In this document: positions 32,558-42,065 of the stretch, in pieces
How positions within the stretch are numbered: position 1 is the first letter of the stretch
Layout: each line of letters begins with the position of its first letter
From: Planctomycetota bacterium
GTDB lineage: Bacteria; Planctomycetota; Phycisphaerae; SM23-33
Reading direction: 5' to 3'
NCBI GenBank assembly: GCA_022705325.1
Contig: JAKJER010000001.1
Coordinates: 340,278-404,277, forward strand
DNA: 64,000 bases
Notes under the pieces: model-generated
Told to the model about the DNA's origin: nothing
The model's input: only the letters and a program-made list of their open reading frames with translations
Database searches by the model: none
Made by a program: the position numbers and the translations under genes

Positions 32558-34009
32558 ATGAATAACGCTCGCGTGTCCGCTTGCGGCTTGCTGTTCGTGG
32601 CTGCGGTTCTTGCATGGCTTCCGTTGACCGTCTGGGCCTCGCCCATTGCGCCGCCCATGCCATCGTCCTCGTGGTTGCTGGATCAGGGGTCCGGCACGAC
32701 CTTCTGGCCGTGGACCGGGCCAGGCTCGGGCACGATGGGCAGCAACAGCGGGTCGGCCACCCCGCAGTGGTCCAGCGACGTTCCGCTGGCCTACCCCGGC
32801 AACAACAGCCTGAGCTTCACCGGAACGGGCATGAACGTGCCTTCCAACTGGGCGACGGTTACCGGCGTGCCCAGCGGAACGGTCGGGTCGCTTTCGCTGT
32901 GGGTCTACGACAACGACGGGCTTAGCCCGCACTACGTCATGGACGCTTCCAGCGGCGCCCGCACGCTGATGTACCGCACGTCCGGGATCAGCACGTACCT
33001 GAACAACACGTCGATTGGAACGCCCGCCGGGAACCTGATTCCGGTGGGGGAATGGACGCACGTGGCCCTGGTGTGGGATAGCGCCGATCCTGTCGCCAAG
33101 CAGAAGATCTACAAGAACGGCGCCCTGTTCCAGACGTTCAACGTGTCCGTTTCAGCGGTCAGTCCGGCCGAGGTGTTCCTGGGCAGCCGCATGTCCAAGA
33201 CCGAGGGCTGGAGCGGCAAGATCGACGAGTACGCCCACTGGGACGTCGCCCTGAGCGCCGACCAGGTGGCGTGGCTGGCCCAGAACAGCGTGCGTTCGCT
33301 GGGCTCGCGGGCCTGGCTGATGGACGAGCCTTCCGGCGCAACGATCAGCCCGACCACCGGGACCCTGACGGGAACGCTGTTTGGCAATGTGACCCGCTCG
33401 ACCAACGTGCCGCTGGGCTACGGAGGCAATCACTCGCTGTGGTTCACCGGAACTGCCGGCGATCGGGCGGTGGTGGACTTCGCCCCCCAGTCGATGGGCG
33501 GGCGCGGCTCGCTCAGCATCTGGGCCTACCGCGATTTCACCGATTCCACCGCCCGCTATCTCTTCGACGCTTCCGGCGGCGCACGAACACTACTGTACCA
33601 TACCACGGCCGGGTGGAGCCTCTATCTCAACAACCAGTCCATCGGCACCATCGACGAGAGCCTCATCCCCAACAACGAATGGACGCACCTGGTCCTGACC
33701 TGGGACAACCTGCTGGGCGACGATCAGATCAAGGTCTTCCAGAACGGGACCTTGTTCCAGACCTTCGACAGGACCGTGTCCAGCGTGACGCCCGCGCAGT
33801 TCTGGCTGGGCAGCCGCTACAGCAACAACGAGGCCTGGCGGGGCGGCATCGACGAGTTCTCCGTTTACGACTATCCCCTCTCCTACGCGGAAGTAATGGA
33901 GCTGTTCGAAGAGGGCCTTACCGGCGTGCCCGAGCCGTGCACGGCCGTGCTGCTGGCGCTGGGCGCATCGGCGTCGGGCCTGGGACTGCGCAGGCGAATG
34001 CGCAGGTAA
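32558..34009 (+). CDS. Exported two-LamG-domain protein with PEP-CTERM anchor
   Basis: 483 residues. A signal peptide (LLFVAAVLAWLPLTVWA) is followed by two concanavalin/LamG-like repeats: about 35-245 (NSLSFTGTGMNVP; GEWTHVALVWDSAD; VFLGSRMSKTEGWSGKIDEY) and about 255-455 (HSLWFTGTAGDRAV; EWTHLVLTWDN; FWLGSRYSNNEAWRGGIDEF). The C-terminus is a PEP-CTERM signal: VPEPCTAV, hydrophobic span LLALGASASGLGL, basic RRRMRR. The protein is probably processed by an exosortase and exposed on the surface or secreted with exopolysaccharide. LamG domains bind carbohydrate. No exosortase gene is in the window. GAGGAG-like site just upstream of the ATG. Confidence 0.92.
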   Translation: MNNARVSACGLLFVAAVLAWLPLTVWASPIAPPMPSSSWLLDQGSGTTFWPWTGPGSGTMGSNSGSATPQWSSDVPLAYPGNNSLSFTGTGMNVPSNWATVTGVPSGTVGSLSLWVYDNDGLSPHYVMDASSGARTLMYRTSGISTYLNNTSIGTPAGNLIPVGEWTHVALVWDSADPVAKQKIYKNGALFQTFNVSVSAVSPAEVFLGSRMSKTEGWSGKIDEYAHWDVALSADQVAWLAQNSVRSLGSRAWLMDEPSGATISPTTGTLTGTLFGNVTRSTNVPLGYGGNHSLWFTGTAGDRAVVDFAPQSMGGRGSLSIWAYRDFTDSTARYLFDASGGARTLLYHTTAGWSLYLNNQSIGTIDESLIPNNEWTHLVLTWDNLLGDDQIKVFQNGTLFQTFDRTVSSVTPAQFWLGSRYSNNEAWRGGIDEFSVYDYPLSYAEVMELFEEGLTGVPEPCTAVLLALGASASGLGLRRRMRR

Positions 34010-34016
34010 CCGTCCG

Positions 34017-36182
34017 CTAGTTGCCCTCCGCCGTCACCGTCAGGCGCAGCTCCCGGCCCGCCTGGAGCTGGACCTCCACGCCCGCCTGGAGTTGCCTGCC
34101 CGTCAGCGTTCTGGTCTGGCCGCTGGAGCGGTCCAGGAGGGTGTAAGACTTGTCCGCCTGGGCGACGAACCATTCGGGGAACTGGTTGATCCGCGGGTAG
34201 TCGATGGGCAGCTTCAGGTGCAGCCTGTGACGGGGCTTGTCAAAGACCAGCCGCCCGGACCAATCCTGGTCGGCGGTCAGGCTGACGTGCAGGATGGTCG
34301 CCCCGCCCGGCACGGCGCTGCGGGCCGGCAGGGCGGGCTCGCTCGCGTCCACCACAGCCCCGAAGCGCACGTCCTGTCGCCACGGCTGGACGGTCAGCCC
34401 CTGCGTCTTCCACAGGGCGTACATGGTGCCCGTGCGCGCGGCGTTGCCGTCGCCGTGCCAGCCTTCGATCACGCCGTCGCTCCGCTGGCTGCGCCAGACG
34501 TCTTTGATTTCCGCGTCGATCCACCGGGCGGTGGACTCCATCGGTTCGCGGTTGTGCAGGTTGATGGCCCCCTCCACCGAATCGGCGTGCCCGTCCATGT
34601 TGCCCCAGTTGTGGGCGGCGTACTGGGGCAGGGCGGCCAGGGCCTTGCGCGTCGCCTGGCGGTACGACTCCTTCCTGTCGATCAGGTAGACGCTGTAGAT
34701 CGCGTCATACGTGTAGCCCCACGTGTCGCAGATGGACCTGTGGTGCTCGCCCGTCTTGGGCTTGAAGGAGATCCACATCATCCCGTTGGCGTCGACGCCG
34801 GCCTCCAGGATGCGGTCGAGCATCTCGTGCACCGCCTGCTGGTAGGCCTTCTTCTTGTCGGGGCGGGCGAAGTGCAGGGCGGTGTACAGCTCGCACAGCC
34901 CGCTGACGATCTCGCAGCCGTGGTCGCTCAGGCGCAGGTCGGCGAAATCCCGCGTCGGGTGATTGCCTCCCAGCAGGTAGTAGTCGCCCAGGCGGATCGC
35001 CCAGTCCAGGTACTTGGCCTGGCCGGTCATCCAGTAGATCCGCGCGCAGGCCTGCAACAGGTCGCCGTTGACCTCGACGTTGCGCGTAGGGATCTTCCCG
35101 TGCGGCGTGTCGATCGTCGCGTTCTTCCAGATGTCGTCGACCAGCTCGATCATCCGCTCGCTCCACGGCGAGGGCCCCATCCATTCGGTCAGGGGGACCA
35201 GGCCGTCCTTGACGTACTCCGCCGAGTCGAAGATCGTCGCGTCGAGGTTGAGCGGGTTGCGGACAAACTTGCCGGTGGTGATCGACACGTCGTCGCAGAG
35301 GCGGTCCACGCGGGCAGTGAGCTTCCGTTCGGTCTGGAGCATCTGCGCCATTCGCCCCTCGAACATCGCCCGGTCGGTCAGGAAGCAGGTGAGCACCATG
35401 AACGACCAGTTGTCGGCGGCCGAGTCGCGCCCGTTCCACAGGTCCTTGCTGTTGTGGAGATTCCGCGGGATCAGCCCCGTCTGGCCCGCGCGGGCGAGCC
35501 AGCCGTCGACGAATCGCCGGCAGCGGAAGAACTGCTCATTGGCCGAGCGGGCATGCCGTTCCGCCCGGCGGAAGGCCGCCTCCAGCGCGGGCGGTTTGAG
35601 CGGCTGCGCCGGCGGCGTCGGCGTGCGGTCCCAGATGGCCTGCATCTCGGGGAAGGCCGGGCCCGCCGGCTCCATCCGCCCGCGCTCGAACTTCGCGACG
35701 ATCTTGGCTGCCGGCGTCTTCGTCTCCGCCGGGGCGGATGTTGCGGCGGCTGGGTCCACCAGCCGGAATTCGGCGATGAATGCCGCCCGCCCGAACCGCG
35801 GCGGGCCCGAGAGCGCGATCTCGTACTTCCCGCCCGCGGCTGCCTTGTCCGGCACGATCACGTCCAGCCAGCGGAAGGCCTTGTACCCGCCGGCAACCAG
35901 TTCAATCGTCTGGCCGTTGATGCGGAGGGTGGCTGTCCGCTCGTCGTTCTTGGAGCCCCAGAGCAACTGGAGCACGTGGCCCTTCTGTGGCTTGACGTCG
36001 ATGACCAGCGTGGCCGGCCCGTCGCCCAGGAAGTGGTAATAGCGGTCGTAGATCGACTGGCCCTCGGTGAGACGGTAGTAGGCGAGGACGGCGCCGGCCG
36101 AGGGCTTCTCTGTCGGCTGGCCCGCGGCCAGGCAGGCGGCGGAGCATGCAAGGGCGGCGACGACGCAGGCATATCGAGTCAT
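34017..36182 (-). CDS. Exported alpha/alpha-toroid protein, putative glycan-active enzyme
   Basis: 721 residues. The ATG at 36182 (AAAGGA upstream) gives a signal peptide (ACVVAALACSAACLAAG); an upstream in-frame start would overlap the divergent lipoprotein gene. An N-terminal beta-sandwich (~25-180: YYHFLGDGPATLVIDVKPQ) precedes a helical domain (~200-600). It has repeated toroid-type helices: YWMTGQAKYLDWAIRLGDYY, HGCEIVSGLCELYTALHFA, DTWGYTYDAIYSVYLIDR, NWGNMDGHADSVEGAINL. A final beta domain follows. The layout resembles six-hairpin glycosidases and polysaccharide lyases (DUF-type). I cannot assign a family or catalytic residues. Probably periplasmic. Confidence 0.8.
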   Translation of the reverse strand: MTRYACVVAALACSAACLAAGQPTEKPSAGAVLAYYRLTEGQSIYDRYYHFLGDGPATLVIDVKPQKGHVLQLLWGSKNDERTATLRINGQTIELVAGGYKAFRWLDVIVPDKAAAGGKYEIALSGPPRFGRAAFIAEFRLVDPAAATSAPAETKTPAAKIVAKFERGRMEPAGPAFPEMQAIWDRTPTPPAQPLKPPALEAAFRRAERHARSANEQFFRCRRFVDGWLARAGQTGLIPRNLHNSKDLWNGRDSAADNWSFMVLTCFLTDRAMFEGRMAQMLQTERKLTARVDRLCDDVSITTGKFVRNPLNLDATIFDSAEYVKDGLVPLTEWMGPSPWSERMIELVDDIWKNATIDTPHGKIPTRNVEVNGDLLQACARIYWMTGQAKYLDWAIRLGDYYLLGGNHPTRDFADLRLSDHGCEIVSGLCELYTALHFARPDKKKAYQQAVHEMLDRILEAGVDANGMMWISFKPKTGEHHRSICDTWGYTYDAIYSVYLIDRKESYRQATRKALAALPQYAAHNWGNMDGHADSVEGAINLHNREPMESTARWIDAEIKDVWRSQRSDGVIEGWHGDGNAARTGTMYALWKTQGLTVQPWRQDVRFGAVVDASEPALPARSAVPGGATILHVSLTADQDWSGRLVFDKPRHRLHLKLPIDYPRINQFPEWFVAQADKSYTLLDRSSGQTRTLTGRQLQAGVEVQLQAGRELRLTVTAEGN

Positions 36183-36352
36183 GGCGGTTCCTTTGCTGCG
36201 AGACTGTACCCAGGAACAAACGGACACCAGGGGCGAATGTTGTCCGTTCGCCCGGCCCGGGGGAGCGGGGAGGCGCCCGCGGAATCTTTTGGCAATCCCC
36301 GCGCGTGGAGTCGCATTTATACATGGGTGCAATGGCGAAAGCGCAGGTAGGC

Positions 36353-37246
36353 ATGCGACACGCGTTCCTCTGGATGGTTGTGGGGCTGGCGGCCGGGGTT
36401 TTGGCCGGCTGCGGCGTGCCACCCAGCCCGGAGGCGGAAGACTCGCTGCGGCTGTGGAAGGAGAAGCGTCAGCGGGCGACGTGGGTGTTGCGGATGGCCC
36501 GCGAGCGGGGGCAGGAGCTGCTCAAGGCCGGCCGGGAGCGGGAGGCCGCCCAGTTGTACGAGAAGATGACGCGGGAGGCGATCCACGACGCTCGCGAGCA
36601 GTCCGACGCCTCGTACCTGCTGGGCCAGGCCCTCGAGCAGGCGGTCTCGGCGGCGGGTCCGCGCGAGACGGTCGCCCTCCTGGACAAGGCCTTCGACCCG
36701 GCCATCGAGACCCTCAAGTTCACGCCGACCATGGAATCGGGCCTTCCGTCGGAATATCCTCCGCCGTCGGTGCCGGGGCTGGTCCGAACCAAGCGATATC
36801 CTTCCTCGCGCATCGCCTGGGTGGGCGGGAGCTGGCAGGACCGTCTCTTCGCCTCGCTCTTCGAGCGCGATCGGGAGGGCCCGCTGGCTGTCACCATCCC
36901 CGTCGAGTTCACCCTCGTGGACGGCGAGTTGGTCAGGAAGAAGCGCGGGCTGTTCTCCATGTCGGAGTACTACCGAAGCCAGGAAGCCGAACGCAAGGCC
37001 TCCACCCGTCCGATGGCCAGCCGGCCCACCGAGAAACCCATCCTGGTGGTCAGCGTGGCGGTTAAGGGCGCGTACAGCGCTGCGAACATGCAGGAGCCCC
37101 TGGCCAGGCTGCGCAAGTGGCTCGAAGAACACCTCCAGTACGAACAAGTGGACCATCCGCGGCTGCTCGCCTACAACACCCCGCTGGTGTGGTGGTGGAT
37201 GAAGTACGGCGAGGTCCAGATCCCCATCCGCCAGAAGCAGCAGTAG
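36353..37246 (+). CDS. Lipoprotein of unknown function
   Basis: 297 residues from the ATG giving a compact lipoprotein signal (RHAFLWMVVGLAAGVLAGC). In-frame ATGs at 36323 and 36332 are alternative starts. The mature protein begins with a charged helical region (WKEKRQRATWVLRMARERG; AAQLYEKMTREAIHDARE), then a mixed region with VPGLVRTKRYPSSRIAWVGG and a C-terminal part ending YNTPLVWWWMKYG. No known domain recognised. It is divergent from the toroid gene (170 bases) and convergent with the sugar permease gene. Confidence 0.8.
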   Translation: MRHAFLWMVVGLAAGVLAGCGVPPSPEAEDSLRLWKEKRQRATWVLRMARERGQELLKAGREREAAQLYEKMTREAIHDAREQSDASYLLGQALEQAVSAAGPRETVALLDKAFDPAIETLKFTPTMESGLPSEYPPPSVPGLVRTKRYPSSRIAWVGGSWQDRLFASLFERDREGPLAVTIPVEFTLVDGELVRKKRGLFSMSEYYRSQEAERKASTRPMASRPTEKPILVVSVAVKGAYSAANMQEPLARLRKWLEEHLQYEQVDHPRLLAYNTPLVWWWMKYGEVQIPIRQKQQ

Positions 37247-37265
37247 TCAGTAGCTGGTAGCCTGT

Positions 37266-37283
37266 AGCCGGGGAACACCGGCT
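37266..37283. terminator. Short hairpin between convergent genes
   Basis: AGCCGG (37266-37271), loop GGAACA, CCGGCT (37278-37283) in the 94-base gap between the lipoprotein stop and the permease stop. The surrounding sequence has loose copies of GTAGC/GTAGT (TAGTCAGTAGCTGGTAGCCTG). It may act as a weak bidirectional terminator; no T-tract follows. Confidence 0.35.
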
Positions 37284-37340
37284 CCTGTCTACTTACCACT
37301 CTCTGCCGAGCGCTGGCTCCCGGCTGCCAACTACGGGCTA

Positions 37341-38414
37341 CTATCCGGTCTTGGAGTGTCGCAGGCGGTCGAGGGCGACGGCGATGATGATGATCGAGCC
37401 GATCACGATCTCCTGGACGAACTTCGGCCAGTCCATCTGCTGGCCGCCCATGTAGAGGATGGCGATGATGAACGCGCCGATGACCGTTCCCAGGACCGAT
37501 CCCTCGCCTCCCAGGAAGCTTCCCCCGCCGATCACGACGGCCGCGATGACGTACAGCTCGTACGAAATCGCCGCCGTCGGCTCGCCGATGCCCCCGCCGT
37601 AGGAGAACTGCATCAGCCCGGCCAGCCCGGCGAAGAATCCCGCCAGCATGTAGACGACGACCTTGGTGCGGCCCACGTGCACGCCGCACAGGCGGGCGGT
37701 CTCCTGGTTGGAGCCCACCGCGAAGATGTGCCGCCCCAGCCGCGTGTACCGCAGCAGCAGCGCCGCCACAATCGCCGAGACCACCATGATCCACACGCCG
37801 GGCGGCAGGATCAGCCAATTGCGGGCGGGGTCCGGGCTCACCAGCGTGGGGTCCATGATCGTGTCGACCCACGTGTCGGCGACCGGCGTAATGTACTTCT
37901 CCTCGGCCACCCCCTTGGCCGCCCCGCGGAAGATCATCATCGTGCCCAGCGTGACGATGAACGGGACCAGTCGCAAGCCCACGATGAGCAGGCCGTTGAT
38001 CGCGCCGGCCAGGGTGGCCGCCAGCACCGCCGCCAGCACCGCCAGGATCGGCACGAGCGTCGGATAGTCCTTGATCAAGTAGGCAACCGTCTCCTTGCCG
38101 TCTGTCACCGTCGTGGTGTGCAGGTTCAACACGTACGCCACCATCACCAGGGCCAGCGCGATCACCGACCCCACCGACAGGTCGATCCCCGCGCTGATGA
38201 TGACGAAAGTCATGCCCACGCCGGCCGTCGCGTACACCGCGCTCTGGCGGGCGATGTTCTCCAGGTTCATGTCGCTGTAGAAGTCTTCGCCGATCAGCGC
38301 GGTGAAGAACACGAAGATGGCGATCAGGGCGGCGAACCGGCTGAGGGTGTTGAACCATCCCGACTGCCAGATCGACGGCGAGGCGGTGAGGTCCTGTCTG
38401 TCCAGTTGTTCCAT
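37341..38414 (-). CDS. Sugar ABC importer permease (RbsC/XylH type)
   Basis: 357 residues with about nine to ten membrane spans. Family landmarks are AGVGMTFVIISAGIDLSVGS (the DLSVGS loop), a LAGAINGLLIVGLRLVPFIVTLGTM stretch with the INGLLI...PFIVTLGTM pattern, and GSNQETARLCGV, the motif that contacts the ATPase. It forms the inner-membrane channel for a ribose-, xylose- or inositol-class importer. The start is six bases after the ATPase gene stop and it is the last gene of the rbsB-like, rbsA-like, rbsC-like operon. An insertion around residues 90-115 and one near 175-205 are longer than in RbsC. Confidence 0.93.
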   Translation of the reverse strand: MEQLDRQDLTASPSIWQSGWFNTLSRFAALIAIFVFFTALIGEDFYSDMNLENIARQSAVYATAGVGMTFVIISAGIDLSVGSVIALALVMVAYVLNLHTTTVTDGKETVAYLIKDYPTLVPILAVLAAVLAATLAGAINGLLIVGLRLVPFIVTLGTMMIFRGAAKGVAEEKYITPVADTWVDTIMDPTLVSPDPARNWLILPPGVWIMVVSAIVAALLLRYTRLGRHIFAVGSNQETARLCGVHVGRTKVVVYMLAGFFAGLAGLMQFSYGGGIGEPTAAISYELYVIAAVVIGGGSFLGGEGSVLGTVIGAFIIAILYMGGQQMDWPKFVQEIVIGSIIIIAVALDRLRHSKTG

Positions 38415-38420
38415 GACGGT

Positions 38421-39947
38421 CTATTCCTGGCCTGTGGCCACCAGCATCAGTTGTTTCTCGTCCCACTCGCCGACGGGCCGGGCGGTGCTGAGGAGCCCCC
38501 GGCACATCACGGCGATGCGGTCGCAGACCCCGAACAACTCGGGCAGGTAGCTGCTGACCATCACCACCGCCCGCGGGCGCCTGCCTTGGGCGGCGTCGCC
38601 CACCGCCAGCTCGTCGATGAGGCGATAGATGGCCGCCTTGGACCCCACGTCGATGCCGCGGGTGGGCTCGTCCAGCAGCAGCAGGTCCACGTCCGCGTGG
38701 AGCAGGCGGGCGATGGCCACCTTCTGCTGGTTGCCCCCCGACAGCGCCTGGACGCTCTGGGCGGGCGAGGAGCACTTGATCGGGATCTTCTCGATCCACG
38801 GGCGGCTGGCCTGGCGCTGGCGGGAGGGCAGCACCAGCCGCCCCGGGCCCAGGCCCCGCAGGCGGGGCAGGGTGATGTTCTCCGCGATCGACAGGCCCAG
38901 GGCCAGGCCTTCTTCCTTGCGGTTCTCGCTGACCATCCCCACGCCCTGCGCCCAGCGCCGACTCGGCGAGGCGGGGCCCGTGTACGCGCCGACGCGGACC
39001 TGGCCCGACCGGACGCGGTCGAGGGCGAAGATTGCCCGCAGCAGTTCGGTCCGCCCGGCGCCGACCAGGCCCGCGATGCCCAGCACCTCGCCCCGCCGCA
39101 CCGACAGGGAGGCCTGGCGGGGCTTGTCGCCGCCCGAGAGGGCCTTCACCTCCAGCACGACCTCGCCCGGCCTGCGGCTCGAGCGCGGGTAGAGGTCGCG
39201 GACCTTCCGACCGACCATGAGCTGAATGATCGAGTCCACCGTCGCCTCCGCGGTCGTCCCTCCGCCGACGGTCTGCCCGTCCCGGAGCACGGTGAAGCGG
39301 TCGCTGATCTCCTTGACCTCTTCCAGGAAGTGCGAGATGTACACGATCGCCAGCCCGCGGCTGCGAAGGCGGCGGATGAGGTCGAACAGGCAGAGCGTGT
39401 CCTTCTGGGTCAGGCTGCTGGTGGGTTCGTCCAGGACCAGCACGCGGCAGTCGGTGGCCACCGCGCGGGCGATCTCCACGAGCTGCTGCTTGGCGATCGA
39501 CAGGCGGCGGACCTGAGTGTCGGGGGGGATCTCGCTGCTGCCGACCTCCGCCAGGGCCGCCGACGCGATGCGGCGCATCTTGTTCCAGCGGACCAGCGGC
39601 CCGCGAGAGGGCTCGATGCCCAGCAGGATGTTCTCCATGACCGACAGGTGCGGCGCCAGCGAGAGCTCCTGGTAGATCATGGCCACCCCGCGGTTGCGGG
39701 CGTCCAGCGGATCGCGCGGGCGGTAGGGTTCCCCGTCCAGCCGCATCTGCCCGGCGTCGGGGCGGTGGGCGCCGCTGAGGACCTTCATCAGCGTGCTCTT
39801 GCCGGCGCCGTTCTCGCCCACCAGGGCCAGCACCTCGCCCGAGCACACCTCAAGGTCCACGCCCTGAAGGGCGTGGGTCGCGCCGAAACTCTTGCGGACG
39901 CCCGTCATCACCAGGCGGGCGGCGGGATTGTGCTCGATGTCCTGCAT
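38421..39947 (-). CDS. Sugar ABC importer ATPase with two nucleotide-binding domains (RbsA type)
   Basis: 508 residues. Two ABC cassettes: the first has Walker A GENGAGKST, signature region RLSIAKQQ and Walker B RVLVLDEPTSSL. The second has a degenerate Walker A (GLVGAGRTEL), signature ALSGGNQQK and DLLLLDEPTRGIDVG. This pairing is typical of the RbsA/XylG/MglA class, where only one site is fully canonical. It energises import of a monosaccharide. The ATG at 39947 is preferred to a TTG at 39965; no strong ribosome site is visible for either. It lies 47 bases after the binding-protein gene. Confidence 0.93.
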   Translation of the reverse strand: MQDIEHNPAARLVMTGVRKSFGATHALQGVDLEVCSGEVLALVGENGAGKSTLMKVLSGAHRPDAGQMRLDGEPYRPRDPLDARNRGVAMIYQELSLAPHLSVMENILLGIEPSRGPLVRWNKMRRIASAALAEVGSSEIPPDTQVRRLSIAKQQLVEIARAVATDCRVLVLDEPTSSLTQKDTLCLFDLIRRLRSRGLAIVYISHFLEEVKEISDRFTVLRDGQTVGGGTTAEATVDSIIQLMVGRKVRDLYPRSSRRPGEVVLEVKALSGGDKPRQASLSVRRGEVLGIAGLVGAGRTELLRAIFALDRVRSGQVRVGAYTGPASPSRRWAQGVGMVSENRKEEGLALGLSIAENITLPRLRGLGPGRLVLPSRQRQASRPWIEKIPIKCSSPAQSVQALSGGNQQKVAIARLLHADVDLLLLDEPTRGIDVGSKAAIYRLIDELAVGDAAQGRRPRAVVMVSSYLPELFGVCDRIAVMCRGLLSTARPVGEWDEKQLMLVATGQE

Positions 39948-39994
39948 GTCCAATGGGCGATGCAAGGCCCCGGGTCACTGAAGTGACCAGGCCG

Positions 39995-40990
39995 TTAATC
40001 CTTCAGGCCCACCAGTTCGCGGATGGGCTTCTCTTTTTCCAGGCGGTCCTTGGTCACCAGTTCCGCGCCGGTGTCCACGCTGGGTTCCACCTTCTCGCCC
40101 CGCAGGTGCTGGACGAGCGTCTTGACCGCCAGGTAGCCCATCTTGTGCGGGTTTTGCACCACCAGGGCTGCGCAGCGGTCTTCCTGAACGGCCCGCACCA
40201 GGTCGGGCGACGAGTCGAAGCCGATGAACTGCCCCTTGACCGCCACGCCGCTCTTGCGGAGGTCGTCCAGGGCGCTGCGCATGCCGTCGGCGGAGTACAG
40301 GTTGCAGGCGAAGACGCCGTCCACCTCGAGCTTGCCGTCCTTGACGTACTTGGCCAGGGCGTTGGTGGCGGCCTTCTTGCAGCCCACGACCGAGCCGTCG
40401 TCGGGGTACGGGTCGGCCAGTACGGTCAGCCCGCCGGCCTTGGCGGTCTCGATGAAGCCCTTGGCCCGCTCCTCGGTGCTGCCCGTGCCCTGGAGGTAGC
40501 GCAGGACCAGCACGTTGCCTTTGCCTCCCAGCAGCTTGATCATGTGCTCGGCCGCGATCTGCCCGCCTCGCAGGTTCTTGGTGGCCACGAAGCTGACGCG
40601 GGACTTGCTGTCGACGTCGCTGTCGAAGATGACCACAGGGATCTTGGCGGCGGCCACGCTCTCGACGGCGCCCTTGCTGGCGTCGAAGTTGAGCGGGGCG
40701 ATGCACATGCCGTCCACCTTCAGGCTGACCATGTTCTCGATGATCTTCTTCTGCTCGGCGATCTCGGTTTCGCTCTGGGTGCCCTGGTAGCGCATGTCGA
40801 TGCCGAGTTCCTTCTGCGCCTGCTCGCAGCCCTTGCGGACGGTCTCCCAGAAGTCGCCTCCCATGCTCTTGGGGATGACGGCGATGGTGAGCTTGCCGTC
40901 GGCCTTCTTGCCGCCCGGTTTGCCCTTGCCGCAGGAGCTTACCCCGCATGCCAGCGCCGCGATCAACAGCAGTCCGATCCACGTCCTCAT
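39995..40990 (-). CDS. Sugar-binding lipoprotein of the ABC importer (RbsB type)
   Basis: 331 residues. Signal peptide with lipobox-like end (IGLLLIAALACGVSSC), then a periplasmic-binding-protein type 1 fold: KLTIAVIPKSMGGDFWETVRKG, MRYQGTQSETEIAEQ, MCIAPLNFDASKG, VVIFDSDVDSK, GKGNVLVLRYLQGTGSTEERAKG, and GFDSSPDLVRAVQE near the hinge. It delivers a pentose, hexose or inositol-type ligand to the permease encoded downstream. AAAGGG lies eight bases before the ATG, and a well-spaced promoter is found 86 bases further upstream. The long open frame that extends upstream to 41896 is antisense to the GDPD gene. Confidence 0.93.
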   Translation of the reverse strand: MRTWIGLLLIAALACGVSSCGKGKPGGKKADGKLTIAVIPKSMGGDFWETVRKGCEQAQKELGIDMRYQGTQSETEIAEQKKIIENMVSLKVDGMCIAPLNFDASKGAVESVAAAKIPVVIFDSDVDSKSRVSFVATKNLRGGQIAAEHMIKLLGGKGNVLVLRYLQGTGSTEERAKGFIETAKAGGLTVLADPYPDDGSVVGCKKAATNALAKYVKDGKLEVDGVFACNLYSADGMRSALDDLRKSGVAVKGQFIGFDSSPDLVRAVQEDRCAALVVQNPHKMGYLAVKTLVQHLRGEKVEPSVDTGAELVTKDRLEKEKPIRELVGLKD

Positions 40991-41075
40991 GGTCAGGCCC
41001 TTTCCAGAGAAGGTATCGTACGCTTCCATCGGCGCCGACCGGTCCCGACGAGCGGGCTGGCGCCACGATGCCATC

Positions 41076-41104
41076 AGAATACCGGGCCGAGGCGCCCTTG
41101 GCAA
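41076..41104 (-). promoter_or_regulatory. Sigma-70-type promoter of the sugar ABC operon
   Basis: On the reverse strand TTGCCA (41104-41099), exactly 17 bases, then TATTCT (41081-41076). It points to the binding-protein gene, whose ATG is 86 bases downstream of the -10 box. No obvious operator palindrome was found between. Confidence 0.6.
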
Positions 41105-41128
41105 TACGTAGTGGGCGAGGGTAGACTC

Positions 41129-42010
41129 GTGCTCATGGTCCGCATCATCCGCATCGTACTCGTGCCGTTGTGCCTGCTGGCCCTGCTGCTGGCGCCGCGA
41201 CCGCTGCGCCGGGCAGCCGGCCAGGCGGGCCAGGCCGCCGACGCCCGGGAGGCCCCCATGCCCCTCGTCATCGCTCACCGCGGGGCCTCCGCCGCCGCCC
41301 CGGAAAACACCCTTGCCGCCTTCGAGCTGGCCTGGAAGATGGGCGCCGACGGCATCGAGGGCGACTTCTACCTCACCCGCGACGGGCACGTCGTCTGCAT
41401 CCACGACGCCTCCACCAAGCGAACAGCCGGCCGCGACCTCAAAGTCGCCGACAGCGACCTGGCCAGCCTGCGCAAGCTGGACGTCGGGCGATGGAAGGCC
41501 CCGAAGTTCGCGGGCCAGAAGATCCCCACGCTGGACGAGGTGCTGGCGACCGTGCCGGCCGGCAAACGGATATACATCGAGATCAAGTGCGGGCCTGACA
41601 TCGTCCCCCCGCTCAAGTCCGGCCTGGCCCGCTCCAGGCTCGAGAGCGACCAGACGATCGTCATCTCCTTCAACAAGGCGGTCATCCAACGCTGCAAGGC
41701 CGACCTGCCTGGCCTGAAGGCGTTCTGGCTGGTGGGCTTCCGCCGCGACAAGGCGGGCAAGCCCAGCCCCGCCGTCGCCGACGTGCTGGCCGGACTGAAG
41801 GCGACCGGCGCCGACGGCCTGGGCGTCGGAGGGGCCACCGGCGGCCTGGCGACCACGCTGGCTGCCGAGCTGAAACGCGCGGGCAAAGAGTTCCACGTCT
41901 GGACCATCGACGACGCCGAGGCCGCCCGCGCCCTGGCCGAGTGCGGCGCCAGGTCCGTCACCACCAACTGGCCCGACCGAATCCGCGATGCCTTCGGGCC
42001 GAGGGATTGA
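41129..42010 (+). CDS. Exported glycerophosphodiester phosphodiesterase (GDPD)
   Basis: About 293 residues. A GTG at 41129 has GAGG eight bases upstream; an ATG two codons later (41135) is the alternative. A hydrophobic N-terminus (IIRIVLVPLCLLALLLAP) exports or anchors the protein. The GDPD TIM barrel follows with IAHRGASAAAPENTLAAF, the catalytic GADGIEGDFYLTRDGHVVCIHDA and TAGRD; PTLDEVL, IYIEIKCG and FHVWTIDDAE are also typical. It would hydrolyse deacylated phospholipids to glycerol-3-phosphate and an alcohol. It is divergent from the sugar ABC operon across ~138 bases. Confidence 0.93.
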   Translation: MLMVRIIRIVLVPLCLLALLLAPRPLRRAAGQAGQAADAREAPMPLVIAHRGASAAAPENTLAAFELAWKMGADGIEGDFYLTRDGHVVCIHDASTKRTAGRDLKVADSDLASLRKLDVGRWKAPKFAGQKIPTLDEVLATVPAGKRIYIEIKCGPDIVPPLKSGLARSRLESDQTIVISFNKAVIQRCKADLPGLKAFWLVGFRRDKAGKPSPAVADVLAGLKATGADGLGVGGATGGLATTLAAELKRAGKEFHVWTIDDAEAARALAECGARSVTTNWPDRIRDAFGPRD

Positions 42011-42065
42011 CGATTTTCGATTTTCGATATTTCAGCAGTGCCACTCGTTCGCATAATAATGACGT

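Noticed and set aside
39948..39965. TTG start of the sugar ABC ATPase
   Set aside because: No ribosome site and an ATG follows six codons later; left as an alternative only.
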